From Marinobacter sp. SS13-12 (GTDB lineage: Bacteria; Pseudomonadota; Gammaproteobacteria; Pseudomonadales; Oleiphilaceae): a stretch of DNA of 64,000 nucleotides. This document shows, one piece after another, positions 55,890 through 64,000 of this stretch. The notes beneath the pieces are model-generated. The model searched no databases. It saw only the letters and a list, made by a program, of their open reading frames with translations, and had not been told where the DNA came from. The DNA lies in contig NZ_JASSUA010000001.1 of assembly GCF_030227115.1 (NCBI RefSeq), positions 744,001 to 808,000 on the forward strand, given 5' to 3'. The position numbers and the translations under genes are program-made. How positions within the stretch are numbered: position 1 is the first letter of the stretch; every line of letters starts with the position of its first letter.

Positions 55890-56954
55890 ATGACACATAT
55901 TCTGAAACCTGCCAGCCGGCTCCCTCACGGGCTTGTCCGGTTTCGCGGTGCCGTATCGGCTGTGTTTGCCGGTGTGATTCTCAGTGGTTGTGGTGTCGTC
56001 AACAACATGATCTACAAAACCACCGGCGACGTGATGCAGGGCTTCTCCCGCAATCACACTGTGCCCTATCTTCTGGAAAGCGAAGATCTGGCCATGGGCT
56101 GCGCCATGAGTGAGGCCACTGCACCTTTGCTGATGTCCTTCGGACGCGTAACCAGTGAACCGGACCAGCTGGCAGTGATGCTCTACCTGTCCGCCGGTGG
56201 CTGCGCCGAAGAACAGGCCCGAGAGCACGAGCTGGCCAGCCTGGGTGCATTGCGTGCCAGGAACGCGGAACAGGCCGAAGATGCCATGATCCGCCAGAAG
56301 CGTGCGCTGTCACTGGCCGCCAAGCGTTATCACCGGGGCTGGAAACACCACAACGCTTTCTACGGCAAGCCGGATGCGGGCGAATGTCCCGGATTTGATG
56401 ATGACCTGGGCGAGTTTATCTATCTGGCGGGCCTGCTTTCGGGCCTGCAGGCACTGAATTCAGAGATTCAGTCGACCTCGTCCATCGGGGTCCCCAAGAA
56501 TATTGGTTCCACGGTTGCCCGGGCCACCAGCTGCCTTGAGAACGACAAGTGGTGGGGTGCGCCCATGGCTTTGCGTGCCACGGTCTGGTCGATGATCCCC
56601 GGTGCGCTGCCTGATGGTGAGGATCCCTTCCAGCGCCTGGACATTGCGGATGAGCAGGGTGAAGAGGCCGGCGTAAGAATCAGCCATGTTTTCCACGCTA
56701 TTGCCGCCCAGAACAAGGGTGACCACGAGCGCCTGCGTTCTGTTATTCGCAGCCATGCCGACGCCATCGCCGAAACACCGGCGAATGAAGAATGGAAGTT
56801 CGTGGACGCCATGGCCACCCAGATGATTGTCGCTATATCCGACCGCATGTGGATGGAAAATACCGGGCATCGTACGCCGACCGGCAAGCTGGGAACCTTC
56901 TGGGATGACGAGAAGGAAACCGTCGAAACCATGGATCTGGATGATCTGCTGTAA
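55890..56954 (+). CDS. Lipoprotein associated with the TRAP-like permease
   Basis: The 354-residue protein has a signal peptide with a lipobox (AGVILSGCGVVNN; Cys near residue 35). The rest is helical, rich in Ala/Glu (ARNAEQAEDAMIRQKRALSL; AKRYHRGWKHHNAF), resembling TPR-like TRAP T-components, but that is uncertain. It is 25 bases before the permease gene. It ends in an acidic tail (DLDDLL). HU lies upstream, divergent. Confidence 0.6.
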   Translation: MTHILKPASRLPHGLVRFRGAVSAVFAGVILSGCGVVNNMIYKTTGDVMQGFSRNHTVPYLLESEDLAMGCAMSEATAPLLMSFGRVTSEPDQLAVMLYLSAGGCAEEQAREHELASLGALRARNAEQAEDAMIRQKRALSLAAKRYHRGWKHHNAFYGKPDAGECPGFDDDLGEFIYLAGLLSGLQALNSEIQSTSSIGVPKNIGSTVARATSCLENDKWWGAPMALRATVWSMIPGALPDGEDPFQRLDIADEQGEEAGVRISHVFHAIAAQNKGDHERLRSVIRSHADAIAETPANEEWKFVDAMATQMIVAISDRMWMENTGHRTPTGKLGTFWDDEKETVETMDLDDLL

Positions 56955-56979
56955 ATCAACATTCCCAGAGTGAGTTGTT

Positions 56980-59040
56980 ATGTTCCAGGGTGGTTTTCAC
57001 CGTAGTGGCAGGGAATGGTTCTCTTCCCTGCCGGCCTGTCTGCTTCTGCTGGCGGTGGTGCTGTTTTCCACCAGCAGTGATATTCACAACCAGATGCTGC
57101 GCGGTGGCGAGCAGCTGTGGAGTGGCTATTACAAACTGAGGGCAGACCCGGTACAGCCATCCTGTGATCCCAACGTGGATATCGAAGCCGCGGTGCAGGA
57201 AGAGCTGGCGAAAGAGGGCAGCGACAATCCAATGGCCGCGTTGTTGGGCGAGGCCGAGAAAGATCCTGACGAGGTTCGCCTGGCCATTGAACGCTCGGTG
57301 GAAAACTGCCGCCAGAGTTACCGGAGCTACGAAAACCTCAAGGACAAGCTCACCCCGGGTGTGAAAGCCTACCGGACGGTTGAGCTGTTCGTGGCAGACC
57401 TGATTGCTTTCGGCCTGGAATCCCAGCGCTATATCCTGGTTATCCTCGTCATGCTGTGTGCGGTAACCGCCACCCTGACCCGCCACCACATCGCCATGCG
57501 GGCCATGGAAACACGCCTCGACTACACCGTTTCCCATACCCTGCAGACAGTGGCCAATGCCATGTTGCTGGGGTCCAGCGTAATCTTCAGGCAGTCCAGT
57601 TTCGGCTCAGACAACACCATGTCCTCCGCGGAGCTGTTGCTCCACAACCTGTGGGTTATCGGGTTCGCTGCGTTGACCCTGGCCAGCCTCTATCGACTGA
57701 TACGGGTGCCGGACGACCTGCAAGAGGGTGGTGAGCTGAACAAGGCCTTCCTGGCTGTCCCTCTTTATACCGTTATGTGCCTGATATCAGGTACCTACTT
57801 TGCCCTGATCGGTCATGCCTCCGGTATCGGTATCTACCTGGGCAAGATGATGGAACTGTCGGACATGTTCCTCAACGTTGGCCTGTATGTGTGGGTAGGC
57901 ATGATGCTCAAGCAGACCCGCCTCGCCACCCTGGTGTTCAATGTGTTCCGGCCCTGGCGGATGCCGCCGGAGCTTCTTGCGGTTGTGGCGGTGCTGGTCG
58001 CAGCCGTACCTACCGCCTACACCGGTGCTTCCGGTATCTTCGTCATTGCTGCCGGTGCCGTCATCTACAGCGAATTACGCGCCGCCGGAGCCCGCCGCCA
58101 TCTGGCGCTGGCCGCTACCGCCATGTCCGGCTCACTCGGTGTGGTGTTGCGGCCCTGCCTGCTGGTGGTGGTCATCGCTTACCTCAACCGGGAAGTTACC
58201 ACCGACGAGCTGTTTGGCTGGGGTATCTGGGTGTTCGTACTGACTGCGGCCATGTTTACTGCCGTGGCACTGACGGTTAACCGCCAGAGCAAGTTCGACC
58301 TGGCGCCGGCATCGGTCGCCTTTGCACCGATGATGTCGGCATTGAAGCAACTGATTCCCTACGTCCTGGTGATCACAGCCGTGGTACTGCTGTACCGCTA
58401 TGCCCTGGATGTGAAAATGGATGAGTTCTCGGCACCCCGGCTGCTGCCGGTGATCATGCTGGCCATTCTGCTGTATGAGCACATCAGCCTGAAGAACCGC
58501 AAGGGCCGGGCCAGTGGCGAGATCAATCACCAGGGCCTGGAGCGCAGCCTGCGCTCCGCCACCAATGACACCACCGCTGAAATTGGCGCACTGCTGTTGC
58601 TACTGGGGTTGTCGGTAAGCATCGGCGGCGTGATCGAGCGTTCCCACATCATGGGGGCCTTCCCCCAGGCCTTCGACAGCGCCTGGTCCGCCATGCTGCT
58701 GATGGTGGTGATCCTGGTCATTCTGGGCATGATCATGGACGCTTTCGGCGCCGTTATTCTGGTGACCGCCACCGTAGCGACCATTGCCTACAGCAGTGGA
58801 GTTCATCCAATTCACTTCTGGATGGTGACCCTGGTGGCCTTCGAGCTGGGCTACCTCAGCCCGCCGGTGGCACTGAACCACCTGTTGACCAGGCAAGTGG
58901 TCGGCGAAGCGGAAGTGCTGGCGGCTCAACAGGAAGACGGTACCTTCTACCAGCGCCACGAACGTATCATCATGCCACTGATTGCCATGGGCTTATCGCT
59001 GGTGCTGGTGGCATTCGTGCCGTTGCTTTTCTACGCCTGA
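56980..59040 (+). CDS. TRAP-type large permease with extended N-terminus
   Basis: The 686-residue protein has an N-terminal helix, a soluble segment of about 100 residues (SCDPNVDIEAAVQEELAKEG), and about 14 helices. Landmarks of DctM-type permeases are AVPTAYTGASGIFVIAAGAV, GMIMDAFGAVILVTATVATI and LGYLSPPVALNHLLTRQVVG. The N-terminal helices may play the part of the small Q subunit. It would import an organic acid or similar, using the Na+ gradient. Confidence 0.82.
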   Translation: MFQGGFHRSGREWFSSLPACLLLLAVVLFSTSSDIHNQMLRGGEQLWSGYYKLRADPVQPSCDPNVDIEAAVQEELAKEGSDNPMAALLGEAEKDPDEVRLAIERSVENCRQSYRSYENLKDKLTPGVKAYRTVELFVADLIAFGLESQRYILVILVMLCAVTATLTRHHIAMRAMETRLDYTVSHTLQTVANAMLLGSSVIFRQSSFGSDNTMSSAELLLHNLWVIGFAALTLASLYRLIRVPDDLQEGGELNKAFLAVPLYTVMCLISGTYFALIGHASGIGIYLGKMMELSDMFLNVGLYVWVGMMLKQTRLATLVFNVFRPWRMPPELLAVVAVLVAAVPTAYTGASGIFVIAAGAVIYSELRAAGARRHLALAATAMSGSLGVVLRPCLLVVVIAYLNREVTTDELFGWGIWVFVLTAAMFTAVALTVNRQSKFDLAPASVAFAPMMSALKQLIPYVLVITAVVLLYRYALDVKMDEFSAPRLLPVIMLAILLYEHISLKNRKGRASGEINHQGLERSLRSATNDTTAEIGALLLLLGLSVSIGGVIERSHIMGAFPQAFDSAWSAMLLMVVILVILGMIMDAFGAVILVTATVATIAYSSGVHPIHFWMVTLVAFELGYLSPPVALNHLLTRQVVGEAEVLAAQQEDGTFYQRHERIIMPLIAMGLSLVLVAFVPLLFYA

Positions 59041-59050
59041 GCCGGGAAAG

Positions 59051-60010
59051 TCAAACCGGCTCAGGCGTTCTCCGTTCACCACGCAGAAGGGTCACATCCG
59101 CCTTGGGCGGCGCACCAAACAGCCGGCTGTATTCGCGGCTGAAGTGTGATGGGCTTTCGTAACCCACGCGGTAGCTGGCGGTAGCGGCCTCAAGCCCCTC
59201 GGTCAGCATCAGCCTCCGGGCTTCATGCAGCCGTAGTTTTTTCTGGAACTGCAGCGGCGACATCCGGGTTACCTGTTTGAAACTGTGGTACAGGGTGGAC
59301 TCGCTCATGTTGGCCGCTTCCGCCAGTTCGCGGATTCGCAGCGGTTCCGCGTAGTGATCTTTCAGTGCCGAGATTACGGTAGAAATCCGGTGAGACTGGG
59401 ACTCGGCAGAGGCAAACTTCCGCATGCGCGATCCCATGTCACCGATCAGAGTCCGGTAGATGATTTCCCGCCGTGCCAGGGGCGCCAGAATGGCAATATC
59501 CTCAGGAGTGTCCAGCAGGCTGAGCAGCCGGTAAAGCGCCCCTTGCATCAGTTCGTCCATGGATGAAATGCACAGACCGCACTGGACCTCCGGGCAGGCT
59601 CCGTATGGGTCCAGCGGAGGCGCCTTGTCGCCCAGTTCCAGCACCAGGTCCGCCACTTCCTGTGGTTCCACTTTGAGTTTTGCCGCCAGGTAGGGTTGCT
59701 CCTCGGAAGCATGGGTAATTCGACCCAGCACCGGCAGGTGAACCGAGCTGGCCAAATAGGAAAGTGGTTTGTAGGTGATTTCGCGGTCGCCCAGCTGGAT
59801 GGTTTTGGTGCCCTGAATCACGAAACACAGCGAAGGCTCATAGACACTGGAACCACAGCTGGAGGGCTGGTCGCAACGAATCAGTTCCACACCATTAATG
59901 GCTGAACCCTGAATGCCCTGTTGAGTCGTCCATTGACCGACTACCCGGGCGAGCTGTTGCTGCAGGTTGAGGGTGAGATTTCCGGAAATCTCAGGAATGG
60001 TGGCAGTCAT
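59051..60010 (-). CDS. AraC family regulator
   Basis: The 319-residue protein has an AraC_N-type sensing domain (CFVIQGTKTIQLGDREITY) and two C-terminal helix-turn-helix motifs (IRELAEAANMSESTLYHSFK; ATASYRVGYESPSHFSREYS). ATG at 60010 follows AGGGAGACCC; a frame to 60049 is longer. It is divergent from the RND pump genes and probably controls them. It also has a cysteine cluster (ACPEVQCGLC) in the N-terminal half. Confidence 0.88.
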   Translation of the reverse strand: MTATIPEISGNLTLNLQQQLARVVGQWTTQQGIQGSAINGVELIRCDQPSSCGSSVYEPSLCFVIQGTKTIQLGDREITYKPLSYLASSVHLPVLGRITHASEEQPYLAAKLKVEPQEVADLVLELGDKAPPLDPYGACPEVQCGLCISSMDELMQGALYRLLSLLDTPEDIAILAPLARREIIYRTLIGDMGSRMRKFASAESQSHRISTVISALKDHYAEPLRIRELAEAANMSESTLYHSFKQVTRMSPLQFQKKLRLHEARRLMLTEGLEAATASYRVGYESPSHFSREYSRLFGAPPKADVTLLRGERRTPEPV

Positions 60011-60365
60011 CGGTGGGTCTCCCTTTCGGGGCAGTATAGTACTTCGCACCCTGAATCGTATGGGTGTTCATGTAGGTTCTGCAGGATCAGGCAATGACCG
60101 CGCAGAAATCGGCAACCGTGTATCTCCGGCTATTGAGCGCCGACAGAATCAGGCAAGCTTCCCGCAGTAACCCGCTACCGTCTTCATCCCTGCATTCCTT
60201 ATCTTAGCCCATATCGCGACTCCGGCTGACTCTCCTCAGATTAACTTGAGGAAACAGGCCGAGTGTCGAATTCGTCTGACCCCAACCGACTTAACAAGCA
60301 ATCCAACCGATTACTTGGCAAACGGGAATGCTCACAAGGCGGTCCCGACAGTGGAGCGAGAAACC
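60011..60365. promoter_or_regulatory. Divergent regulatory gap with phased repeats
   Basis: This 355-base gap lies between the AraC and RND adaptor genes. AGGATCAGGCAA (60083-60094), AGAAATCGGCAA (60104-60115) and AGAATCAGGCAA (60145-60156) start 21 and 41 bases apart, about two and four helical turns, which fits AraC-type direct half-sites. A frame starting at 60246 upstream of the adaptor looks like leader. I see no other gene. Confidence 0.45.
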
Positions 60366-61556
60366 ATGGAAAGTCTGACAACAAAGAATTTCAGCGGATC
60401 CGGCCGGATACTGGGCCTGGCCATTGCACTGACGGCATTGTTGACCGGCTGCGAGGCACAGAGCGACGAGGCAATGGCAATGCCTCCCCCGCCGGAGGTG
60501 GATGTTGCAGAAGTGATCGTGGAACCGGTCACCCTTTGGGAGTCGTTTACCGGCCGGGTGGCGTCACCGGAAACGGTGGATCTGCGGCCCCGGGTCAGCG
60601 GCTATATCGACGAGGTGGCGTTTGAGGAAGGCGAACTGGTGCAAGCCGGTGACCTGTTGTTCCAGATCGACCCTCGCCCTTACAGGGCCCGTGAACAGGC
60701 GGCCCGTGCTGAACTGGCGCTGGCCAACAGTCAGTTGGCACTGGCCCGGAGTGAAGCGGGCCGCGCGAAGACACTGCTGGAAAGCCGGGCTATTTCCCGC
60801 GAGGAGTACGACCAGCGCAATGCCGCGTTGATGAGTGCCCGCGCCCGGGTACAGGCCGCCCAGGCGGCGCTGGATGCCGCCGAGCTGGATCTGCAGTACA
60901 CCCGCGTAACCGCACCGGTCAGTGGCCGTGCCGGTCGGGCACTGGTCACCCGTGGCAACCTCGCCAACGCGGACCAGAGCCTGCTGACCACCGTGGTATC
61001 GGTGGACCCGGTACACGTCTATTTCGAAGCCGATGAGAAAGCCGCATTCAGTAGCCAGCAGTTGCCTGCCACTGGCCAACCCCGGAGCGTACGTATCGCA
61101 CTGGGGGATGACGACGATCAGCAGTATCAGGGCAAACTGGATTTCGTCGACAATCACCTGAACCCGGGAACCGGCACACTGCAGTACCGTGCGGTGCTCA
61201 ACAACCCGGACGGCCTGATTAAACCCGGCCAGTTTGCCCGTGTAGAAATGCCCGTGGCCAGGGTGGACCGGGCACTGTTGGTGAACCGCAAGGCGGTGCT
61301 GACTGATCAGGACCGTCGTTATGTCTACGTGGTGGATGAAAACAACCTGGTCGCGCCCAGGCATGTGACCACCGGTCGCCAGGTGGACGATTTACTGGTG
61401 ATTCGCGACGGCCTCAAAAGCGGTGACCTGGTGATCATCAACGGCGTACAGAAGGTGTTTGGTGCTGGCATGGAGGTCAAGCCGCAACTGGTTGCCATGA
61501 AAGAGTCTGACCAGGACCAGGGCGCAGTTGCCGTTGCCCGGGAGATGTCGCAATGA
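60366..61556 (+). CDS. RND efflux periplasmic adaptor (lipoprotein)
   Basis: The 396-residue protein has a signal with lipobox (ALTALLTGCEAQ), the lipoyl-like domain (RPRVSGYIDEVAFEEGELVQ; LFQIDPRPYRAREQAARAEL), an alpha-hairpin and the MexA/AcrA C-terminal part (VTAPVSGRAGRALVTRGNLA). It links the inner membrane pump to an outer membrane channel. ATG at 60366 follows GGAG; it overlaps the pump gene (ATGA). Confidence 0.93.
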   Translation: MESLTTKNFSGSGRILGLAIALTALLTGCEAQSDEAMAMPPPPEVDVAEVIVEPVTLWESFTGRVASPETVDLRPRVSGYIDEVAFEEGELVQAGDLLFQIDPRPYRAREQAARAELALANSQLALARSEAGRAKTLLESRAISREEYDQRNAALMSARARVQAAQAALDAAELDLQYTRVTAPVSGRAGRALVTRGNLANADQSLLTTVVSVDPVHVYFEADEKAAFSSQQLPATGQPRSVRIALGDDDDQQYQGKLDFVDNHLNPGTGTLQYRAVLNNPDGLIKPGQFARVEMPVARVDRALLVNRKAVLTDQDRRYVYVVDENNLVAPRHVTTGRQVDDLLVIRDGLKSGDLVIINGVQKVFGAGMEVKPQLVAMKESDQDQGAVAVAREMSQ

Positions 61557-64000
61557 ACGTCTCCCGTTTCTTTGTCGACCGGCCGATATTCGCGGCGGTG
61601 CTATCCATCATCATTTTTGCTATCGGTTTGATTTCCATCCCCAACCTCCCGGTCAGCGAGTACCCGGAAGTGGTGCCGCCATCGGTGGTGGTGCGTACCG
61701 TCTATCCCGGTGCCAACCCCAAGGAAATCGCAGAAACGGTGGCAACGCCCCTGGAAGAAGCCATCAGCGGTGTCGAGGACATGATGTACTTCAAGTCGGT
61801 GGCGGGCTCGGATGGTGTTCTGCAGATGACGGTCACTTTCCGGCCCGGCACCGACGCCGAGGACGCCACGGTGCGGGTGCAAAACCGGGTCAGCCAGGCG
61901 CTGGCCCGGCTGCCGGAGGAAGTTCGGCGCCAGGGGGTGACCACCCAGAAGCAGTCACCCACTTTCCTGATGGTGGTCCACCTGACATCACCGAATGGTA
62001 CCTACAACACGCTCTATTTGCGCAATTATGCCCGGTTGCACGTGCGGGACCGGCTGGCCCGTATCCAGGGAGTGGGGGACGCGCAGATATTCGGTGGTGG
62101 TGATTACGCCATGCGCGCCTGGCTGGACCCGGAGCGGATTGCCGCCCGTGGCCTGACCGCCAGCGATGTGGTCCGTGCCATGCGTGAGCAGAACGTGCAG
62201 GTGTCCGCTGGTCAGATCGGCGCCGAACCGGTGCCGGACAGCGACTTCCTCACTCTGATCAATGCCCGGGGCCGGCTGGAAACCGTGGAAGCGTTCGGCG
62301 ACATCGTGCTCAAACGTGGCGACAACGGCGAAATCCTGCGGCTACAAGACGTGGCCCGGCTGGAGATGGGAGCCGGCGACTACACCCTGCGCTCCCAACT
62401 CGATGGCAAGGACGCCGTGGCCATTGGTGTGTTCCAGGCACCGGAGGCCAACGCCCTGAACATCCGTGACGAGGTCATTGACACCATGGATGAGCTGGCT
62501 ACCCGCTTTCCTGAGGACGTGAAGTACGAAGCGGTGTACGACACCACCATCTTTGTCAGCGACTCCATCAAGGCCGTGGTGGCCACCCTGCTGGAAGCCG
62601 TCTTGCTGGTGGTACTGGTGGTCACTCTGTTCCTGCAGACCTGGCGGGCCTCCATCATCCCGTTGCTGGCGGTACCGGTGTCGGTCATCGGTACGTTCGG
62701 CGCACTCTACCTGCTGGGCTATTCCATCAACACCCTGACCCTGTTCGGGCTGGTATTGGCCATCGGCATCGTGGTGGACGACGCCATCGTGGTGGTGGAA
62801 AACGTCGAACGCAACATCGAGGAAGGCCGGACCCCATTGGCAGCGGCTCACCAGGCCATGAAGGAGGTGTCTGGCCCCATCATCGCCATCGGCCTGGTGC
62901 TGTGCGCGGTGTTTATCCCCATGGCTTTTCTCTCCGGTGTAACCGGCCAGTTCTACCGCCAGTTTGCGGTGACGATCGCCATTTCCACGGTGATCTCCAC
63001 CATCAACTCGCTGACCCTGTCGCCGGCGCTGGCAGCCATGCTGCTCAAGCCCCACGACGCACCCAAGGACCGGGTACAACGGGTCATCGACGCCCTGTTT
63101 GGCTGGGTTTTCCGGCCATTCAACCGCTTCTTCAATGCCAGCGCGGAGAAATACCAGGGTGGGGTTTCCCGCTCCCTGCGACGGCGTGGCGCGGTGTTTG
63201 TGGTGTATGCGCTGTTGCTGACCGGCACCGGGCTGATGTTCAAGGTGGTCCCACCGGGGTTCATCCCGACCCAGGACAAGCTGTACCTGATCGCCGGGGT
63301 GAAACTGCCGGAAGGTGCGTCCCTGGAGCGTACCGACCAGCTGCTGCAACAGGTAACCGATATCGCCATGGAGACCGAAGGTGTGGCCAACGCAGTGGCC
63401 TTTCCCGGCCTGAACGCGTTGCAGTTCACCAATACCTCCAACACCGGCGTGGTGTTCTTTCCACTCAAGCCGTTTGATGAACGCAGCCTGAGCGCGGCGG
63501 AGATCAACGCCCGCATCAGCCAGCAAATTGCCGGGCTGAAGGACGGTTTCGCGTTTTCCTTCATGCCGCCGCCAATCCTGGGGCTGGGCAATGGCTCGGG
63601 CTATCAGCTGTTCATCGAAGACCGAGCCAACCTGGGCTACGGGGCCCTGCAGAACGCGGTGAACCAGTTCCAGGGCGCCATCAGCCAGACGCCCGGCATG
63701 GGCTACCCCATCAGCAGCTACCAGGCCAACGTGCCGCAACTGGATGCGGAAGTGGACAGGCTCAAGGCCAAGGCCCAGGGCGTTCCGCTGACGGAGTTGT
63801 TCGACACTCTGCAGACTTACCTTGGGTCTACCTATGTCAATGACTTCAACCGGTTTGGCCGTACCTGGCAGGTAATCGCCCAGGCCGATGCCCCCTACCG
63901 CGACAGCGTGGAGGACATTGCCCGCCTGCGTACCCGCAATGAGCAGGGTGAAATGGTGCCCATCGGCTCCATGGTGGATATCCGCCAGAGCTTCGGGCCG
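61553..64000 (+). CDS. RND efflux pump, 3' end outside window
   Basis: I read 816 codons by hand to the window end; about 230 residues are missing. It starts MNVSRFFVDRPIFAAVLSII, typical of HAE1 pumps such as MexB/AcrB. Visible motifs include GIVVDDAIVVVENVERN (helix 4 aspartates), TVYPGANPKEIAETVATPLE and GFIPTQDKLYLIAGVKLPEG. It would export drugs or toxic hydrophobics using protons. No outer membrane gene is visible in the window. Confidence 0.93.
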   Translation, partial: MNVSRFFVDRPIFAAVLSIIIFAIGLISIPNLPVSEYPEVVPPSVVVRTVYPGANPKEIAETVATPLEEAISGVEDMMYFKSVAGSDGVLQMTVTFRPGTDAEDATVRVQNRVSQALARLPEEVRRQGVTTQKQSPTFLMVVHLTSPNGTYNTLYLRNYARLHVRDRLARIQGVGDAQIFGGGDYAMRAWLDPERIAARGLTASDVVRAMREQNVQVSAGQIGAEPVPDSDFLTLINARGRLETVEAFGDIVLKRGDNGEILRLQDVARLEMGAGDYTLRSQLDGKDAVAIGVFQAPEANALNIRDEVIDTMDELATRFPEDVKYEAVYDTTIFVSDSIKAVVATLLEAVLLVVLVVTLFLQTWRASIIPLLAVPVSVIGTFGALYLLGYSINTLTLFGLVLAIGIVVDDAIVVVENVERNIEEGRTPLAAAHQAMKEVSGPIIAIGLVLCAVFIPMAFLSGVTGQFYRQFAVTIAISTVISTINSLTLSPALAAMLLKPHDAPKDRVQRVIDALFGWVFRPFNRFFNASAEKYQGGVSRSLRRRGAVFVVYALLLTGTGLMFKVVPPGFIPTQDKLYLIAGVKLPEGASLERTDQLLQQVTDIAMETEGVANAVAFPGLNALQFTNTSNTGVVFFPLKPFDERSLSAAEINARISQQIAGLKDGFAFSFMPPPILGLGNGSGYQLFIEDRANLGYGALQNAVNQFQGAISQTPGMGYPISSYQANVPQLDAEVDRLKAKAQGVPLTELFDTLQTYLGSTYVNDFNRFGRTWQVIAQADAPYRDSVEDIARLRTRNEQGEMVPIGSMVDIRQSFGP

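Noticed and set aside
62342..63739. 465-codon minus-strand frame
   Set aside because: It is antisense to the RND pump gene, which I read through the window end without a stop.

Overview
The window looks like a piece of a marine gammaproteobacterial chromosome, most like Marinobacter. The evidence is moderate-to-high G+C, tightly packed operons, a Pseudomonas-type pilGHIJK-chpABC chemosensory cluster next to gshB, tonB, yqgE, yqgF, pyrR, pyrB and pyrC' (the arrangement I know from P. aeruginosa PA0401-PA0415), a fused mrpAB antiporter subunit, and intergenic hairpin repeats. The genus is an inference. I see no rRNA, tRNA, CRISPR array, insertion sequence or prophage.

Layout. 1-2.2 kb: a partial NUDIX/metallo-beta-lactamase fusion and a thioesterase. 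2.2-8 kb: a translationally coupled Mrp Na+/H+ antiporter operon. 8-16.2 kb: single genes (MATE pump, Tpx peroxidase, Bcr-type exporter, LysR regulator, HAD dehalogenase, PhaC-like hydrolase, lysophosphatidate-type acyltransferase), separated by long hairpin elements. 16.2-18.4 kb: RNase II. 18.4-22.2 kb: a metal operon with a MerR-type promoter (merR, copA, a 39-residue membrane peptide, DUF411 protein). 22.2-31.2 kb: cyclic-di-GMP enzymes (CHASE-GGDEF-EAL, HD-GYP, membrane GGDEF), pterin genes folX and folE, a MEST-like hydrolase and a patatin. 31.3-34.6 kb: an orphan PAS sensor and zur-znuC-znuB with a probable Zur box. 34.6-48.1 kb: the type IV pilus chemosensory system, including a 2518-residue ChpA. 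48.4-54.1 kb: gshB, tonB3-like, yqgE, yqgF, pyrR, pyrB, pyrC'. 54.3-59 kb: a TRAP-like uptake system (binding protein, lipoprotein, large permease) with a convergent HU gene inside it. 59-64 kb: an AraC regulator divergent from an RND efflux adaptor and a pump cut by the window end.

The most unusual signal is not protein-coding. Five intergenic elements at 1494-1603, 11487-11593, 13418-13524, 14799-14903 and 22016-22122 share a 53-57-nt core, but each is enclosed by its own nearly perfect 25-28-bp inverted repeat. Arm sequences differ almost completely between copies, yet match within each copy. In every core two small hairpins present a TGGA or GGGA tetraloop. One copy contains GTACAGGGATGT, which fits the published CsrA selection consensus RUACARGGAUGU at all 12 positions. 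I noticed no copies in the remaining 42 kb by eye. A sixth hairpin at 9484-9575 has a different core and lies between two REP-like palindromes.
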